Shown: positions 35,129 through 46,656, counted from the first letter of the stretch. The stretch is 64,000 nt of DNA from Halothiobacillus diazotrophicus (GCF_001663815.1 NZ_CP016027.1:620001-684000); one strand, 5' to 3'. Notes: a model not told the origin generated them from the sequence alone. A program made the numbers and translations.

Positions 35129-35228
35129 TCAGGGAAGATTATTCCTTCACCTATGGAAGCCACGGAAATCGCACCCGATCCCACCCCTGCCGCTGCAAGA
35201 TTCGAGAAAACCGCTTCCAGGGAGCCCC

Positions 35229-35258
35229 AAAAAAAACGGACTCATCATCGAGTCCGTT
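35229..35258 (-). terminator. Terminator of ilvD
   Basis: AACGGACTC (35235-35243) and GAGTCCGTT (35250-35258) pair perfectly around ATCATC, with an eight-base A-run on the + strand side giving a T-run on the - strand. It lies 35 bp after the ilvD stop. Confidence 0.93.
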
Positions 35259-35292
35259 CTTTCCGTATCTATCATTCAAGGAGGCACTGCCG

Positions 35293-37155
35293 TTAACGAA
35301 TACCCAATTGCGTCAGGTCACGGACGGCACCACGGTCCGCCGATGTCGTCATTGCCGCATAGGCCTTCAACGCCGTGCTCACGACACGATCGCGCGCCAG
35401 CGGATGCCAAGCGTCTACGCCGCGCGCCTCCATCTGGGTGCGACGCGCCGCAAGGGTTTCATCACTGACATCCAGATGAATGGTTCGATTGGGAATATCG
35501 ATCACGATCGTATCGCCTTCCTCGACAAGACCGATAGCGCCACCGGACGCGGCCTCGGGCGACGCATGCCCGATGGAGAGACCGGATGTGCCGCCCGAGA
35601 AACGACCATCCGTGAGCAAGGCGCAGGCCTTGCCCAGACCCTTGGATTTCAGATAACTCGTCGGATACAGCATTTCCTGCATGCCAGGCCCACCCTTGGG
35701 GCCTTCATAGCGAATAACGACCACATCGCCGGCGACGATCCGATCAGACAAGATCGCCTCGACGGCGCTGTCCTGTGATTCGAACACGCGCGCCCTACCC
35801 GTGAAATGCCAGATGGACGGGTCAACACCGGCCGTCTTCACGATACAGCCATCTCGGGCAATGTTGCCGAACAAAACGGCCAAACCACCTTCCTTGCTGT
35901 AGGCATGCGCCACATCACGGATGCATCCGCTGGCGCGATCCCGGTCGGTATCCGGCCAGCGCGTCTCCTGGGAAAAAGCCGTCTGCGTCGGAATCCCTGC
36001 GGGGCCGGCGCGATAGAACTGTTCCGCTTCATCGCAGACGGTCGGGCGCATGAGGTCCCAACGATCAAGGGCAGCGCCCATCGTCGCACTATGCACCGTA
36101 GGCAGATCCCGATGCAGCATGCCGCCGCGATCGAGCTCGCCCAGAATCCCCATGACCCCGCCGGCACGGTGGACGTCTTCCATGTGGTACAACGCGGTGC
36201 TGGGTGCCACCTTGCACAGGTTAGGCACCTTCCGACTCATCCGGTCGATGTCGGTCATGGTGAAATTCACGCCGGCTTCATGGGCCGCCGCCAACAGATG
36301 CAACACGGTATTCGTCGAACCGCCCATGGCGATGTCCAGCGCCATGGCGTTCTCGAAAGCCCCGAACGTCGCGATGGAACGCGGCAGGACGGAATAGTCG
36401 TCTTCTTCGTAGTAACGCTTGGCCAGGGAAACGATCAGGCGCCCTGCTTCCAGAAACAGCTTCTCGCGATCGGCATGCGTTGCCAGCAACGAACCGTTGC
36501 CGGGCAGGGACAAACCCAACGCCTCGGTGAGACAGTTCATGGAGTTCGCGGTAAACATGCCCGAACAAGAGCCGCACGTCGGACAGGCGGAACGCTCGAT
36601 TTGGGCCACGGCCTCGTCACTGACGGAGTCGTCGGCAGCCTGAACCATGGCATCGACCAGATCCAGCTTGATGATTTCGTCGGAGTTCGCAAGACGCGTC
36701 TTGCCGGCTTCCATGGGGCCACCGGAAACGAACACCACGGGGATATTCAGGCGCAGTGCGGCATTGAGCATGCCGGGTGTAATCTTGTCGCAGTTGGAGA
36801 TGCACACCAGGGCATCGGCACAATGCGCGTTGACCATGTATTCGACGGAGTCGGCAATCAGTTCGCGCGATGGCAGGCTGTACAGCATGCCGCCATGCCC
36901 CATGGCGATACCGTCGTCCACAGCGATCGTGTTGAACTCCTTGGCGATGCCGCCGGCCTTTTCGATCTCGCGCGCGACCAACTGGCCCAGATCCTTGAGA
37001 TGGACGTGCCCGGGAACAAACTGCGTGAACGAGTTGGCGACGGCAATGATCGGCTTGCCGAAATCGCCATCCTTCATGCCCGTGGCGCGCCATAAGGCAC
37101 GAGCCCCCGCCATATTCCGACCATGGGTGGTGGTTCGCGAACGGTATTCAGGCAT
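35293..37155 (-). CDS. ilvD: Dihydroxy-acid dehydratase
   Basis: IlvD dehydrates 2,3-dihydroxy acids to the 2-keto acid precursors of valine, leucine and isoleucine, using an Fe-S cluster. The 620-residue protein starts [20 protein letters not shown], nearly as in E. coli (616 residues), with cluster cysteines in [13 protein letters not shown] and [18 protein letters not shown], and the C-terminal [14 protein letters not shown]. It stands apart from any ilv operon, but the leu genes lie within 12 kb across dif. It is the first gene to the right of the inserted element and reads towards dif. Confidence 0.98.
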   Translation of the reverse strand: MPEYRSRTTTHGRNMAGARALWRATGMKDGDFGKPIIAVANSFTQFVPGHVHLKDLGQLVAREIEKAGGIAKEFNTIAVDDGIAMGHGGMLYSLPSRELIADSVEYMVNAHCADALVCISNCDKITPGMLNAALRLNIPVVFVSGGPMEAGKTRLANSDEIIKLDLVDAMVQAADDSVSDEAVAQIERSACPTCGSCSGMFTANSMNCLTEALGLSLPGNGSLLATHADREKLFLEAGRLIVSLAKRYYEEDDYSVLPRSIATFGAFENAMALDIAMGGSTNTVLHLLAAAHEAGVNFTMTDIDRMSRKVPNLCKVAPSTALYHMEDVHRAGGVMGILGELDRGGMLHRDLPTVHSATMGAALDRWDLMRPTVCDEAEQFYRAGPAGIPTQTAFSQETRWPDTDRDRASGCIRDVAHAYSKEGGLAVLFGNIARDGCIVKTAGVDPSIWHFTGRARVFESQDSAVEAILSDRIVAGDVVVIRYEGPKGGPGMQEMLYPTSYLKSKGLGKACALLTDGRFSGGTSGLSIGHASPEAASGGAIGLVEEGDTIVIDIPNRTIHLDVSDETLAARRTQMEARGVDAWHPLARDRVVSTALKAYAAMTTSADRGAVRDLTQLGIR

Positions 37156-37225
37156 CTCTTTCTCCTACCATTATCAGTGCAGTGCGCTTCAACGACCTTC
37201 ACGTCGATCCTGAAGCGCCATTAAA

Positions 37226-37900
37226 TCAATCAATTATATCAACCAGCGTCCCGACCGGCACCTGATTGAACAGGGCGATCACCTGCTGATTCTTCATGCG
37301 AATGCAACCATGCGACTCCGGGGTGCCGATCAACCCCTCTTCCGGCGTGCCGTGGATATAGATGTACCGGGCATGAGAATCGATGCCCGGCCCCTCGTTC
37401 ACACCTGGCTCAAGGCCCTGCAGCCACATGATGCGGGTGGTGACGTCATCGCCCTCCCCCTTCACGGGTTGCGTCAGAATCTTGGCCAGATCGCCAGTCG
37501 GTCGGCGCGACTTGAAAATCATGCCGATCGGCTCATTGTTACCGAATTTCTCGGCGATCTTGTGCAAACCGAGCGGCGTTCGATTGCTGCCCGCCGCATT
37601 GCCGACGCCGAAGGCAGAACTGGATATGGGATAGCTGGTGGACAGCTTGCCGTTCATGAACAGATAAAGGCGCTGCGCCTTGACGGACACCACGATAAAC
37701 GGTGCATCGGCAGCCTGCGATTCAGACAGAATATGCATGACATGGGCCCGCGCGGCCGCGACTCCGGCCGGGATACCTGCAGCAGTCGCATCTGTCTGAG
37801 TGGCAGCATTAGTCGCCATGGAGGGTGTTACACCGCAGACCAGGGTGGTGATCGTCAGGAGGATTGCCGGCACCCATACCCGATGCCGCTTACTGAACAT
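37226..37900 (-). CDS. L,D-transpeptidase (YkuD domain), periplasmic
   Basis: L,D-transpeptidases cross-link peptidoglycan between diaminopimelates or attach lipoproteins to it. The 224-residue protein has a signal peptide ([20 protein letters not shown] to SMA) and one YkuD domain: [18 protein letters not shown] at the start, the IHGTPEEG motif and the catalytic SHGCIRM with C199. No LysM or peptidoglycan-binding domain is attached. The frame is open upstream to 38068, but MFSKRHR at 37900 is the sensible start. It overlaps the end of purF by 11 bp and is therefore the last gene of the truA-purF run. Confidence 0.92.
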   Translation of the reverse strand: MFSKRHRVWVPAILLTITTLVCGVTPSMATNAATQTDATAAGIPAGVAAARAHVMHILSESQAADAPFIVVSVKAQRLYLFMNGKLSTSYPISSSAFGVGNAAGSNRTPLGLHKIAEKFGNNEPIGMIFKSRRPTGDLAKILTQPVKGEGDDVTTRIMWLQGLEPGVNEGPGIDSHARYIYIHGTPEEGLIGTPESHGCIRMKNQQVIALFNQVPVGTLVDIID

Positions 37901-39407
37901 TGTACAAACCGACCGCGACGATATCCCGTGAGCGACCGCTGTCCGACTTCGCTTTGTCATTGCGCTTGTCTGCAACGCCGTCCAGATACGCCTGGTCGAC
38001 ATCACCCGTGACATACTCGCCTGTAAAGCAGGAACAGTCGAAGGCCTTGAGCGATGGATTTCCGACACGGACGGACTCGATCAGATCGTCGAGATCCTGA
38101 TAGATCAGATAATCCGCACCGATGGCAGCACGAATTTCCTCGACATTGCGATCATGCGCGACGAACTCGGTGGCGGCCGGCATATCGATGCCGTACACGT
38201 TCGGATACCGTACCGGCGGTGCCGCCGAGGCGAGATAAACCTTGTTTGCACCCGCTTCACGCGCCATGCGAATGATCTCGCTCGATGTGGTTCCCCGCAC
38301 GATCGAATCGTCCACCAACAGGACATTCTTGCCGCGAAATTCCAGATCGATGGCATTGAGTTTCTGACGCACGGAGCGTTTGCGCTGCGCCTGCCCCGGC
38401 ATGATGAAGGTGCGGGCGATATAACGGTTCTTGACGAAGCCTTCCCGGTACTTGAGGTTCATGCTGACCGCAATTTCGAGCGCCGCAGTACGACTGGTAT
38501 CCGGAATCGGAATGACCACGTCGATATCGTGATCCGGCCATTCGCGCATAATCTTGGCCGCCAGGCGCTCGCCCATGCGCATCCGAGCCCGATATACGGA
38601 CACGTCATCGATGATCGAATCCGGGCGCGCCAGATAGACGTACTCGAAAATGCACGGTGTGTACTGGGCATGCTCCGCACACTGCTTGAGCGAGACCTGA
38701 CCGTCGGTGGTAATGAAAATCGCCTCGCCCGGCGCCAGATCGCGAATCAGTTCGAAATCGCTAGCCTCGATCGCCACGGATTCCGAGGCGATCATGTATT
38801 CGGTGAAGCCGGACTCCGTCTGGCGCTGCCCGAAGCAGACCGGCCGGATGCCTGAAGGATCGCGAAACGCAAAAATCCCGCGGCCCGCGATCAGGCCGAT
38901 GACCGCGTAGGCGCCCTTGACCCGGCGATGGACCCCGCTGATCGCCGCAAAGACGTCCTCGACGGCCGGCTCATCCCCCGCGGTCGCAGCCAGCTCATGG
39001 GCAAAAACGTTCAGGAGTACTTCGGAATCGGAATTGGTGTTGATATGCCGGTGATCGGTCTGCTTGACGGAGGCACGCAGTTCGTCGACGTTGGTGAGGT
39101 TGCCGTTATGGCCAAGGGCAATCCCGAACGGCGCATTCACGTAAAAGGGTTGCGCTTCCGCCGAGGAATCGCAGCCTGCCGTGGGATAGCGTACGTGTCC
39201 GATACCCATGTTGCCAAACAGTTGGCGCATGTGCCGGGTATGAAACACGTCCTTCACGAGTCCGTTTTCCTTGCGCAGGAACAGTCGCTGATCTTCGCAC
39301 GTCAGAATGCCGGCGGCGTCCTGGCCGCGGTGCTGCAACAGAGTCAATCCATCGAACAACAATTGATTGACCGGGCTATTGGCCACAATACCGATAATGC
39401 CGCACAT
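37890..39407 (-). CDS. purF: Amidophosphoribosyltransferase
   Basis: PurF makes 5-phosphoribosylamine from PRPP and glutamine, the first step of purine synthesis. The 505-residue protein begins [15 protein letters not shown], exposing the N-terminal nucleophile cysteine directly after Met without a propeptide. The glutaminase half is followed by the phosphoribosyltransferase half with the PRPP motif [17 protein letters not shown]. It lies after cvpA with a 61-bp gap, the classic cvpA-purF pair. Confidence 0.98.
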   Translation of the reverse strand: MCGIIGIVANSPVNQLLFDGLTLLQHRGQDAAGILTCEDQRLFLRKENGLVKDVFHTRHMRQLFGNMGIGHVRYPTAGCDSSAEAQPFYVNAPFGIALGHNGNLTNVDELRASVKQTDHRHINTNSDSEVLLNVFAHELAATAGDEPAVEDVFAAISGVHRRVKGAYAVIGLIAGRGIFAFRDPSGIRPVCFGQRQTESGFTEYMIASESVAIEASDFELIRDLAPGEAIFITTDGQVSLKQCAEHAQYTPCIFEYVYLARPDSIIDDVSVYRARMRMGERLAAKIMREWPDHDIDVVIPIPDTSRTAALEIAVSMNLKYREGFVKNRYIARTFIMPGQAQRKRSVRQKLNAIDLEFRGKNVLLVDDSIVRGTTSSEIIRMAREAGANKVYLASAAPPVRYPNVYGIDMPAATEFVAHDRNVEEIRAAIGADYLIYQDLDDLIESVRVGNPSLKAFDCSCFTGEYVTGDVDQAYLDGVADKRNDKAKSDSGRSRDIVAVGLYNVQ

Positions 39408-39468
39408 GAAATTTTGAACCCCGAATAATTGAATCTTAAGAGAATGGCGTCGACGAGGCTGTCAACGC

Positions 39469-39957
39469 TCAAGAATGGAAATAGGCCGCCAAATTGGGCG
39501 GCAGCAGCGCATGAATCCAGTCTGCGACAATCATGAACTGCGGAATGAACACCGAGGACTGCCACCAGGACTCCTTTGGCATGGCGGTCAGTTCGGCAAG
39601 CAATACCAGCACGGAAACGATGAATACGCCGCGCGCAAGCCCGAATACCATGCCGACCGACCGATCCGTACCGCTCAGGCCCGTCTTATTGACCAGGGTA
39701 GATACGATCCAGTTGATGATCCCCCCGACAATCAAAACCAGAACGAACAACACCAGGAAGGCCAGCGCAACCCGGGCCGAGGGGATGTCGACAGCCTGAG
39801 GCACGAACGCCGCTGCCTGCCGCGAGAAACCCATGGCGATCACGAAGGCAGCAATCCAGGTCAGCAGGGACACCACTTCCTTGACGAATCCACGTACGAG
39901 CGAAATCAGCGTGGAAACCAGTACGACACCGATGATGGCGTAATCAACAATACTCAT
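39469..39957 (-). CDS. cvpA: Colicin V production protein CvpA
   Basis: CvpA is a small inner-membrane protein needed for colicin V export in E. coli; its own function is still unclear, with reported roles in envelope stress tolerance. The 162-residue protein has four hydrophobic segments (YAIIGVVLVSTLISLVRG, LLTWIAAFVIAMGF, LAFLVLFVLVLIVGGIINWIV, GVFIVSVLVLLAEL) and the family phrase VRGFVKEVVSLLTWI. It is positioned directly upstream of purF, as in most gammaproteobacteria. Confidence 0.95.
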   Translation of the reverse strand: MSIVDYAIIGVVLVSTLISLVRGFVKEVVSLLTWIAAFVIAMGFSRQAAAFVPQAVDIPSARVALAFLVLFVLVLIVGGIINWIVSTLVNKTGLSGTDRSVGMVFGLARGVFIVSVLVLLAELTAMPKESWWQSSVFIPQFMIVADWIHALLPPNLAAYFHS

Positions 39958-40000
39958 AGAATGTCACTTGACGAACGTAGGAAGTTGCAGGGTGACACGA

Positions 40001-40786
40001 TCATTTCGGCATCACCAGACCATCCCGACCCAGTCGCTCCCGCAACTGTATGGTCGATTTAACGGCCTGTTCTCGCGTCGCAAACGGACCAACCCGCACA
40101 CGCCAGACCGTTCCCTTCTTGGCGAACAAAGGATAAATGTCGACCTTGAAACCGGCATCCGTAACAGATTTAGCCAGCCCACGCGCATTCAACTCGTCCG
40201 AGAAGCTACCTAATTGAACAACCCATTCTTGGCCGCCATTGGATGCCGACTTCGCGGGTGCCCCAGAATCCGCAGGCGTACTTGCCGAATCGTTATGTGA
40301 CTTGACCGGGTTAGCCGATGGCGCCGTTGGCACGGGCGCGGTAATCGGCTTTTCGGCCTCAGGGGCAGGAGACGTGGGTGATAAAGCGGGTACGCTCGAA
40401 CCCGATGACGAGGACGAGGACGGGGACGGGGACTGCGGCTGCGGCGCGTTGGAGGCGGCAGATGGCGGATTGACTGGGCTCGTGTCGGAAGCGGGCGCCG
40501 CGGCAGAGGCAATCGGGGCGGGTGATTGCGGAGATTTCGGCTCATCGGCCGGCAGGAACGGTGCCGGCGGATGCGACAGGGCAGCCTGTTGCTCGGGCGT
40601 GGGTGCCGGAACGCTAATCTTTGGCGGTTGATCGACGGCAGGTGTGGCGGGCACCGGCAAAACGGCCGGCGTTTTCAGGCCACCGCCGTCCATCCAGGGC
40701 GGGAGAATAAGCACTGCCAGCGCGACCACCACCAACGCGCCCAGGAGGCGTTGACGCAAACGATTGGGGACGGGATTCTGCTGCAT
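40001..40786 (-). CDS. dedD: DedD-like SPOR-domain cell-division protein
   Basis: DedD binds denuded septal peptidoglycan through its SPOR domain and promotes constriction. The 261-residue protein has one membrane segment close to the N-terminus (RQRLLGALVVVALAVLILPP), a long Pro/Ala/Ser-rich periplasmic linker, and a C-terminal SPOR domain (about 185-260, EWVVQLGSFSDELNARGLAK). The frame reaches a GTG at 40816 inside folC; the ATG at 40786 places the membrane segment as in other DedD proteins and is preferred. Order folC-dedD-cvpA-purF is conserved. Confidence 0.93.
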   Translation of the reverse strand: MQQNPVPNRLRQRLLGALVVVALAVLILPPWMDGGGLKTPAVLPVPATPAVDQPPKISVPAPTPEQQAALSHPPAPFLPADEPKSPQSPAPIASAAAPASDTSPVNPPSAASNAPQPQSPSPSSSSSSGSSVPALSPTSPAPEAEKPITAPVPTAPSANPVKSHNDSASTPADSGAPAKSASNGGQEWVVQLGSFSDELNARGLAKSVTDAGFKVDIYPLFAKKGTVWRVRVGPFATREQAVKSTIQLRERLGRDGLVMPK

Positions 40787-40793
40787 TTCCTGC

Positions 40794-42131
40794 TCAGACA
40801 AGATGGGCACCTGCACGGATCAACTCGGGGCGAATCGCACTCACCGTGAGAAAGGATCCGAAAATCACGATCTGATCACCAGGAGCACTGTCGGCCAAAG
40901 CTTGATTATACGCGGGAACGATTCCCATTTCATTGACCACACCCGCACCGCCCACGGTGGCAAGGGCGTCCCGAAGTCGGCGGGCGGATGCCGCCCGCAT
41001 ACCGGTCAATGGCGCGAAATACCACGTGTCAAAGTAGGATCCAGCGATTGAAACCATGGCTTCAATCGGCTTGTCCTCAAGGGCCGAAAAGATAGCAACA
41101 CGGCGAACGGTGTCATTTTTATCTTGAATAGTCATCAGGTTATCAATAAGTGCCCGCACGGATTCCTGATTGTGAGCCACGTCAAGAATGATGAGGCGAT
41201 CCTGATAGGACCATATTTCAAATCGCCCGATATTTACCGTAGTCTCCAGTCCAAGACGAATCGAGGCGTCGCTTACCGACAGCGGATTACGAGGATGTCG
41301 CATGAGCGCAACAACACCTGCGGCGTTGTGAATCTGGTGGCGCCCCTTGAGCGCAGGATTGGGCCAGACCTGTCCATCCGGTTGCATCGGCAATTTCAGT
41401 ACCCAGCCTTCGGATCCAGGAAGGAGAGAAAAATCACGATCCGATACCCACAGGTCAGCACCAACCGCCTCGGCTACTTCAGGGATCATCGGTTCAGGAG
41501 ACAAGTCGGTGTACACGGCAGGTTGCCCGGTTCGCAGAATTCCGGCTTTCTCGCGCGCGATCGATGGGCGGTCGGGACCCAAAATTGCCTGATGATCCAG
41601 ACCGATCCCGGTAATCAACGCGAGATCCGCATCGAGAATATTGACGGCATCCAGACGACCACCCAAACCGACCTCCAGTATCCAGACATCCAGCACGGCG
41701 TTGGAAAAGGCGATGAACGCCGCCAGGGTCGCCCACTCGAAATAAGTCAGCGATTCCGAGCCGGGCTGCGCATGGAGCACGGTAAAAGCAGCGACCAGCC
41801 CATCGGGATCGATGTCCACGCCCTCGATGCGCATGCGCTCGGTGAAGTCGATCAGGTGGGGTGAGGTATAGGCGCCGACACGATAGCCTTCTGCACGCAG
41901 GATGGCCTCAAGTAGGGCAACGGAAGAGCCTTTACCGTTGGTACCGGCGACGGTCACCACCGTTGGCACGTCAAAGCCCTGCCCTTTCAAGCCATCCCAC
42001 ACGGCGCGAACGCGACCCAAGCCAAGCTCGATCCGATGCGGGTTGCGTGCTTCTAGCCAGACAAGCCAGCTATCCAGTCGGGTGGGATCCGTCGGTCCGC
42101 CTCGGACATCGACGTCGGTCAGAGTCGTCAC
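40794..42131 (-). CDS. folC: Dihydrofolate/folylpolyglutamate synthase
   Basis: FolC adds glutamate to dihydropteroate and to folates. The 445-residue protein has the ATP-binding P-loop TVAGTNGKGSSVALLEAIL, YTSPHLIDFTERMRI, LEVGLGGRLDAVNILD and the mid-domain DVAHNQESVRALI. The start is a GTG at 42131, 14 bp after accD. Its stop lies beside the dedD start. Length and motifs are normal for the bifunctional enzyme. Confidence 0.97.
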   Translation of the reverse strand: MTTLTDVDVRGGPTDPTRLDSWLVWLEARNPHRIELGLGRVRAVWDGLKGQGFDVPTVVTVAGTNGKGSSVALLEAILRAEGYRVGAYTSPHLIDFTERMRIEGVDIDPDGLVAAFTVLHAQPGSESLTYFEWATLAAFIAFSNAVLDVWILEVGLGGRLDAVNILDADLALITGIGLDHQAILGPDRPSIAREKAGILRTGQPAVYTDLSPEPMIPEVAEAVGADLWVSDRDFSLLPGSEGWVLKLPMQPDGQVWPNPALKGRHQIHNAAGVVALMRHPRNPLSVSDASIRLGLETTVNIGRFEIWSYQDRLIILDVAHNQESVRALIDNLMTIQDKNDTVRRVAIFSALEDKPIEAMVSIAGSYFDTWYFAPLTGMRAASARRLRDALATVGGAGVVNEMGIVPAYNQALADSAPGDQIVIFGSFLTVSAIRPELIRAGAHLV

Positions 42132-42145
42132 GATGAGCGGGTTAC

Positions 42146-43018
42146 TCAGGCCTTCTGGGTTGGAATATCGCGTTGCTGCATCATGGCTATGAGATTGGCA
42201 ATTTTTTCGCGCAACTCATGCCGCGGGACGATCAGATCAATCGCACCGTGCGCCAGAAGAAATTCACTGCGCTGGAAGCCTTCCGGCAGGGTTTCCCGCA
42301 CCGTCTGCTCGATAACGCGGGGTCCCGCGAACCCGATCAGGGCATTCGGCTCGGCGATCTGCACGTCACCCAGCATGGCAAGAGAGGCAGAAACGCCCCC
42401 CATGGTCGGATCCGTCAGAACGACAATGAACGGCAGGCCGGCCTTGCTCAGGTGCGTGAGCGCCGCAGAGGTCTTGGCCATTTGCATCAGGGAGAACAGC
42501 GCCTCCTGCATGCGCGCCCCGCCCGAAGCGGTGAAGCAGATCAGTGCGGTTTTCCGCTCGATGGCTTCGTGAACGGCGCGCACGAATTTCTCACCAACAA
42601 CGGACCCCATCGATCCGCCCATGAAAGAAAAATTAAACGCGGCGACAGTCACAGGAATATTCTGCAGACGCCCTCGGAACACGATGAGTGCGTCCGTTTC
42701 GTCCGTGGCACGCTGGCTGGCTGTCAGGCGATCGCGGTATTTCTTCTGATCACGGAACTTGAGCATGTCCACAGGCGCCACGTCGGTGAACAACTCCTCG
42801 CGCGCGGAGTCATCCAGGAAGTATTCCAACCGTTCCCGCACCCCGATGCGCATATGGTGTCCGCACTTGGGGCAAACCTGCTGATTACGCTTGAGTTCAT
42901 CCCGATAAAGCACGGCATCGCAACCACCACATTTGATCCATAGCCCTTCCGGCACACCGCGTTTTTCCGTGTTCTGAATCCGAATTCGCGACGGTAGTAA
43001 TTTTTCCAACCAGCTCAT
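42146..43018 (-). CDS. accD: Acetyl-CoA carboxylase carboxyltransferase beta subunit
   Basis: AccD and AccA transfer the carboxyl group from biotin to acetyl-CoA, committing carbon to fatty acids. The 290-residue protein starts [20 protein letters not shown] and carries the four-cysteine zinc ribbon (CGGCDAVLY and [11 protein letters not shown]) followed by the crotonase-type core ([18 protein letters not shown]). The frame opens at 43069 within the end of trpA, but 43018 is the family start. The trpA-accD-folC order is widely conserved. Confidence 0.97.
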   Translation of the reverse strand: MSWLEKLLPSRIRIQNTEKRGVPEGLWIKCGGCDAVLYRDELKRNQQVCPKCGHHMRIGVRERLEYFLDDSAREELFTDVAPVDMLKFRDQKKYRDRLTASQRATDETDALIVFRGRLQNIPVTVAAFNFSFMGGSMGSVVGEKFVRAVHEAIERKTALICFTASGGARMQEALFSLMQMAKTSAALTHLSKAGLPFIVVLTDPTMGGVSASLAMLGDVQIAEPNALIGFAGPRVIEQTVRETLPEGFQRSEFLLAHGAIDLIVPRHELREKIANLIAMMQQRDIPTQKA

Positions 43019-43043
43019 AGCAATACCCTCAGACGATTCCCTT

Positions 43044-43874
43044 TTATGCCTTGGCCGGGACAGACTCATCCAGAGCCGTCCGAATACCTGCGATGAAATT
43101 CTTCACCTCACTCAACACATCGACCGGGGGCAAGGGTTGCACCGGATGATCGGCGATCATCTGAACCAGCGCACTACCCATGATGACCGCATCGGCCATC
43201 TGGCTCACGGCCCGTGCCGTTTCGGCATTCCGGATGCCAAAGCCGACGCCCACGGGTAAGACGCAGTCTTTGCGAATCGCATCCAGACGTTCACCCAGTG
43301 CAGCGACATCCAGATTCTTGGCACCGGTCACGCCTTTGAGCGAAACGTAGTAGACGAATCCAGAAGCCATCTTGGCGATCAGGCGAACGCGCTCGGTCGA
43401 GGTGGTGGGCGCCAGCAGGAAAATCGGATCAATCTGAGCGGCACGATAGGCCTCGGCCGTCGGCGCCGCTTCTTCCGGCGGCATATCGACAGTGAGGACG
43501 CCATCGACGCCGGATGACGCCGCCTGATCTGCGAATTTGTTCACACCCATCGCCTCGATCGGGTTCTGGTACCCCATCAGCACGACCGGTGTTTCGAGAT
43601 TGGTTTCCCGGAATTGCCGAACCATCGCCAGGACATCCTTCAATCCGACGCCGTGAGCCAGGGCCCGCTCATGAGCCAACGCGATCACCGGTCCGTCTGC
43701 CATGGGATCGGAGAACGGCACACCCAGCTCGATGACGTCCGCCCCACCCGCGACGAGGGCATGCATCAATTCAACCGTGTAGGAAGGCGACGGATCGCCC
43801 GCGGTGATGTAGGGAATCAACGCGGTGCGCTGCTCGGTCTTCAACCGGGCGAACAGGGGGGATAAACGACTCAC
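43044..43874 (-). CDS. trpA: Tryptophan synthase alpha subunit
   Basis: TrpA cleaves indole-3-glycerol phosphate and channels indole to TrpB. The 276-residue TIM barrel keeps the catalytic pair at canonical positions, E49 ([11 protein letters not shown]) and D60 (MADG), and the phosphate-binding [11 protein letters not shown] and VIMGSALV segments. Its start codon overlaps the trpB stop by four bases, giving coupled, stoichiometric translation with TrpB. Confidence 0.98.
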   Translation of the reverse strand: MSRLSPLFARLKTEQRTALIPYITAGDPSPSYTVELMHALVAGGADVIELGVPFSDPMADGPVIALAHERALAHGVGLKDVLAMVRQFRETNLETPVVLMGYQNPIEAMGVNKFADQAASSGVDGVLTVDMPPEEAAPTAEAYRAAQIDPIFLLAPTTSTERVRLIAKMASGFVYYVSLKGVTGAKNLDVAALGERLDAIRKDCVLPVGVGFGIRNAETARAVSQMADAVIMGSALVQMIADHPVQPLPPVDVLSEVKNFIAGIRTALDESVPAKA

Positions 43875-45115
43875 AGGGTAATTCCTTCCATCTTGGCCAC
43901 GGTATTGATGTCCTTGTCGCCCCGGCCGGACAGATTCACCAGAATGATTTTGTCCTTGCCGTATTGCGCCGCGAGCTTGCGGGCATAGGCAACCGCATGG
44001 GAGGACTCCAGCGCGGGGATGATCCCCTCGTAACGCATCACGTCATGAAAAGCGCTCATGGCCTCGGCATCGGTGATCGCATCGTAGGTGGCGCGGCCAA
44101 TATCCTTGAGCCAGCTGTGCTCGGGGCCGACGCCCGGATAATCCAGACCGGCGGAGATCGAGTGCGTCGCCATGATCTGGCCGTTCTCGTCCTCCATAAG
44201 GTAAGTACGATTGCCGTGCAGCACGCCGGGACGCCCTGCGGTCAGCGGGGCGGCATGACGCCCCGTCGCCACGCCATCCCCGCCCGCTTCTGCGCCGTAC
44301 AGCGCAACGCTGTCATCATCGAGAAAGGCATGGAAAATACCGATGGCGTTGGAACCGCCCCCGACACAGGCGACGACGGCGTCGGGCAGACGGCCGGTCT
44401 TCTCGAGAATCTGGGCACGGGCCTCGCGGCCGATGATCGACTGGAAGTCGCGGACCATCTGGGGGTATGGATGCGGACCGGCCACGGTGCCGATGATGTA
44501 GAAGGTGTTGTCGACATTCGTGACCCAGTCCCGCATGGCTTCGTTCAGCGCATCCTTCAGCGTGCGCGTGCCGGATTCGACCGGAACGACCGTCGCGCCA
44601 AGCAGTTTCATGCGGTAGACATTGGGCTGCTGACGCTCGACGTCTTCGGCACCCATGTAGACCACGCATTCCAGCCCCAGTCGTGCCGCGACGGTTGCCG
44701 TCGCCACACCGTGCTGCCCTGCCCCGGTTTCGGCGATGATCCGGGTCTTGCCCAGACGCTTGGCCAGCAAGGCCTGACCAATCGCATTATTGATCTTGTG
44801 CGCGCCGGTATGGTTGAGATCCTCTCGCTTGAACCAGATTTCCGCACCATAGGCCTCGCTCATGCGGGCCGCACGATACATGGCGGAGGGGCGGCCGACA
44901 TAATCCCTGAGATCCGTCTCGAACTCGCGGATGAAGTCAGGATCGTTGCGGTAATGGGCATAGGCATCCTGCAATTCCTGGATGGCGCCCATCAGGGTTT
45001 CCGCCACGTACTTGCCGCCATATTCGCCAAAACGTCCCTGGGCATCCGGGAACTGGGCGTAATCGATCGGGCCTGCGTCGGCAGGCGTCTTCAGTGCGGT
45101 GTTATTACTCTGCAT
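43871..45115 (-). CDS. trpB: Tryptophan synthase beta subunit
   Basis: TrpB condenses indole with serine using pyridoxal phosphate. The 414-residue protein has [14 protein letters not shown], the PLP lysine K107 in [13 protein letters not shown], the [15 protein letters not shown] loop and the phosphate-binding VGGGSNAIG. It sits between trpF and trpA, overlapping each (11 bp with trpF, 4 bp with trpA). The other trp genes (trpEGDC) are not in the window, as is usual for the split pathway of gammaproteobacteria such as Pseudomonas. Confidence 0.98.
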   Translation of the reverse strand: MQSNNTALKTPADAGPIDYAQFPDAQGRFGEYGGKYVAETLMGAIQELQDAYAHYRNDPDFIREFETDLRDYVGRPSAMYRAARMSEAYGAEIWFKREDLNHTGAHKINNAIGQALLAKRLGKTRIIAETGAGQHGVATATVAARLGLECVVYMGAEDVERQQPNVYRMKLLGATVVPVESGTRTLKDALNEAMRDWVTNVDNTFYIIGTVAGPHPYPQMVRDFQSIIGREARAQILEKTGRLPDAVVACVGGGSNAIGIFHAFLDDDSVALYGAEAGGDGVATGRHAAPLTAGRPGVLHGNRTYLMEDENGQIMATHSISAGLDYPGVGPEHSWLKDIGRATYDAITDAEAMSAFHDVMRYEGIIPALESSHAVAYARKLAAQYGKDKIILVNLSGRGDKDINTVAKMEGITL

Positions 45116-45779
45116 GGTTCACTCTACTCATAAATTCCTGGATTTTTTCGGCGCTCTTGATGCCGGGCGATACTTCCACGCCACTCGACACATCGACGCC
45201 ATAAGGATGGACGGCGGAGATGGCAGATGCCACATTGGCCGCCGTCAATCCGCCCGCCAGAATCAGCGGTTGTCGATCGTTATCGTGGCCCTTGGGCCAA
45301 TGCGACCAATCGAACGTCGCCCCTGAACCGCCGAGTGCACCGGTTTCATGACTGTCCAGCAAAAAGCCCCGGGCTGTGGGATGATCATCGATCAGATCAG
45401 ACCAGCGCCGCTCCGTCCCACCAGAGAGCCAGTCCGTGCCGGCCGCCTTGATGTAGGGGCGCGGGAACTGACGGCAGAACGCGCCCGATTCATTCCCGTG
45501 GAACTGCAGCAAATCAGGCGCCAGTTCCTCGATGACCGACTGAACCCAGGCCGCATCCGGATCAAGAAACAGCGCCACGGACTGGACGAACGGGGGCATG
45601 GCGTCAAACAGATCGCGGGCGGCATCGATCGTCAGGGCACGCTTGCTTTTCGGCACGAAGACGAATCCCAGCGCATCCGCACCCGCAGCCGCCGAAGCCC
45701 GGACATCCTCGACACGGGTCATGCCGCAAATCTTCACCCGGGTACGTCCCCGAGCCAGGCTGTCGTTGGTTGGGCTCAC
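45105..45779 (-). CDS. trpF: Phosphoribosylanthranilate isomerase
   Basis: TrpF performs the Amadori rearrangement of N-(5'-phosphoribosyl)anthranilate. The 224-residue TIM barrel begins shortly before [15 protein letters not shown], with [19 protein letters not shown], the [15 protein letters not shown] phosphate site and VDVSSGVE near the end. The frame is open far upstream, antisense to other sequence; the GTG at 45779 is the only start that leaves a normal N-terminus, though the protein is then a little longer than the usual 205-210. It overlaps trpB by 11 bp. Confidence 0.95.
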   Translation of the reverse strand: MSPTNDSLARGRTRVKICGMTRVEDVRASAAAGADALGFVFVPKSKRALTIDAARDLFDAMPPFVQSVALFLDPDAAWVQSVIEELAPDLLQFHGNESGAFCRQFPRPYIKAAGTDWLSGGTERRWSDLIDDHPTARGFLLDSHETGALGGSGATFDWSHWPKGHDNDRQPLILAGGLTAANVASAISAVHPYGVDVSSGVEVSPGIKSAEKIQEFMSRVNHAE

Positions 45780-45840
45780 CGCTGAGAGGGTTCCTGTTGT
45801 CGGTCGATGTCGTCGGGTTGTATTCAAGAAAATGCGGATT

Positions 45841-46656
45841 CTAGCAGCTTGTCGGAGGAAATTCGCCCGTCTCGGCCCAAAACACCGGGGGGCCGGGCGG
45901 TGCTTCCAGGCCGAAATGGCCCGGGTACCGGACATTGACAAGATACAACCCATCGGCAGGCGCCGTGATGCCTGCCGCCGTACGCTGTCTTGCTGCCAGA
46001 ACGGCCTGCAAGGTGTCCGGGGGGACGCGCCCCTCGCCGACGGGCAACAGCGTACCCACGATATTACGCACCATATGATGGAGAAACGCATTGGCGGTAA
46101 TGTCGAGATACACGTAATCCCCCTGCCTGCGAACCGTCAAGGATTCAAGATGGCGGACGGGACTGATCGACTGACAATCGCGGGCGCGGAAACTGCTGAA
46201 ATCGTGCTCGCCAAGCAGGTGCTGTCCTGCCACATGCATCGCATCGGCATCCAGGGAACCGCGGTGCCAGGTCACCCTGCCCCGATGCAGCGCCGGGCGC
46301 GTTTCTCGATTGAGAATCACATAGCGATAGCTTCGGGCGGTTGCGCTGAATCGCGCATGAAAGTCGTCGGGCACGGCTTTCGCCCAAAGCAAGGTGATGT
46401 CCGCGGGCAGAAAGAACGTCCCGCCCAACAGCCAGGCACGCTCGGGACGCGCCACCGGAGATTCGAAATGAACGACCTGATAGGTCGCATGCACCCCCCG
46501 ATCGGTACGTCCGGCACAGACAGTTTCGATCGACGCATCAGCAACGCGGGACAGTGCGTGCTCCAGGCGGGCCTGGATCGAATCGACCGTCGGCTGACGC
46601 TGCCAGCCATGGTAGTTCGAGCCATCATATTCAACAGCCAGCGCGATTCGAGACAT
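45841..46656 (-). CDS. truA: tRNA pseudouridine(38-40) synthase
   Basis: TruA makes pseudouridine at positions 38-40 of the tRNA anticodon arm. The 271-residue protein starts MSRIALAVEYDGSNYHGWQR and has the catalytic D52 in CAGRTDRGVHATYQV, then a FLHHMVRNIVGTLL tRNA-binding segment. It is the promoter-proximal gene of the run truA-trpF-trpB-trpA-accD-folC-dedD-cvpA-purF-ldt. In Pseudomonas truA follows fimV; here fimV lies 13 kb away in the opposite orientation. Confidence 0.97.
   Translation of the reverse strand: MSRIALAVEYDGSNYHGWQRQPTVDSIQARLEHALSRVADASIETVCAGRTDRGVHATYQVVHFESPVARPERAWLLGGTFFLPADITLLWAKAVPDDFHARFSATARSYRYVILNRETRPALHRGRVTWHRGSLDADAMHVAGQHLLGEHDFSSFRARDCQSISPVRHLESLTVRRQGDYVYLDITANAFLHHMVRNIVGTLLPVGEGRVPPDTLQAVLAARQRTAAGITAPADGLYLVNVRYPGHFGLEAPPGPPVFWAETGEFPPTSC

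Noticed and set aside
34822-35184. 120-residue open frame on the - strand over the right end of the element
   Set aside because: It runs across the junction into host DNA, lacks a plausible ribosome-binding site and has no recognisable motif.
35806-37095. 429-residue open frame on the + strand across ilvD
   Set aside because: Antisense shadow of ilvD; histidine- and glycine-rich translation without domain features.
43964-45133. 389-residue open frame on the + strand across trpB
   Set aside because: Antisense shadow of trpB, which is complete and overlaps trpA and trpF in the usual way.
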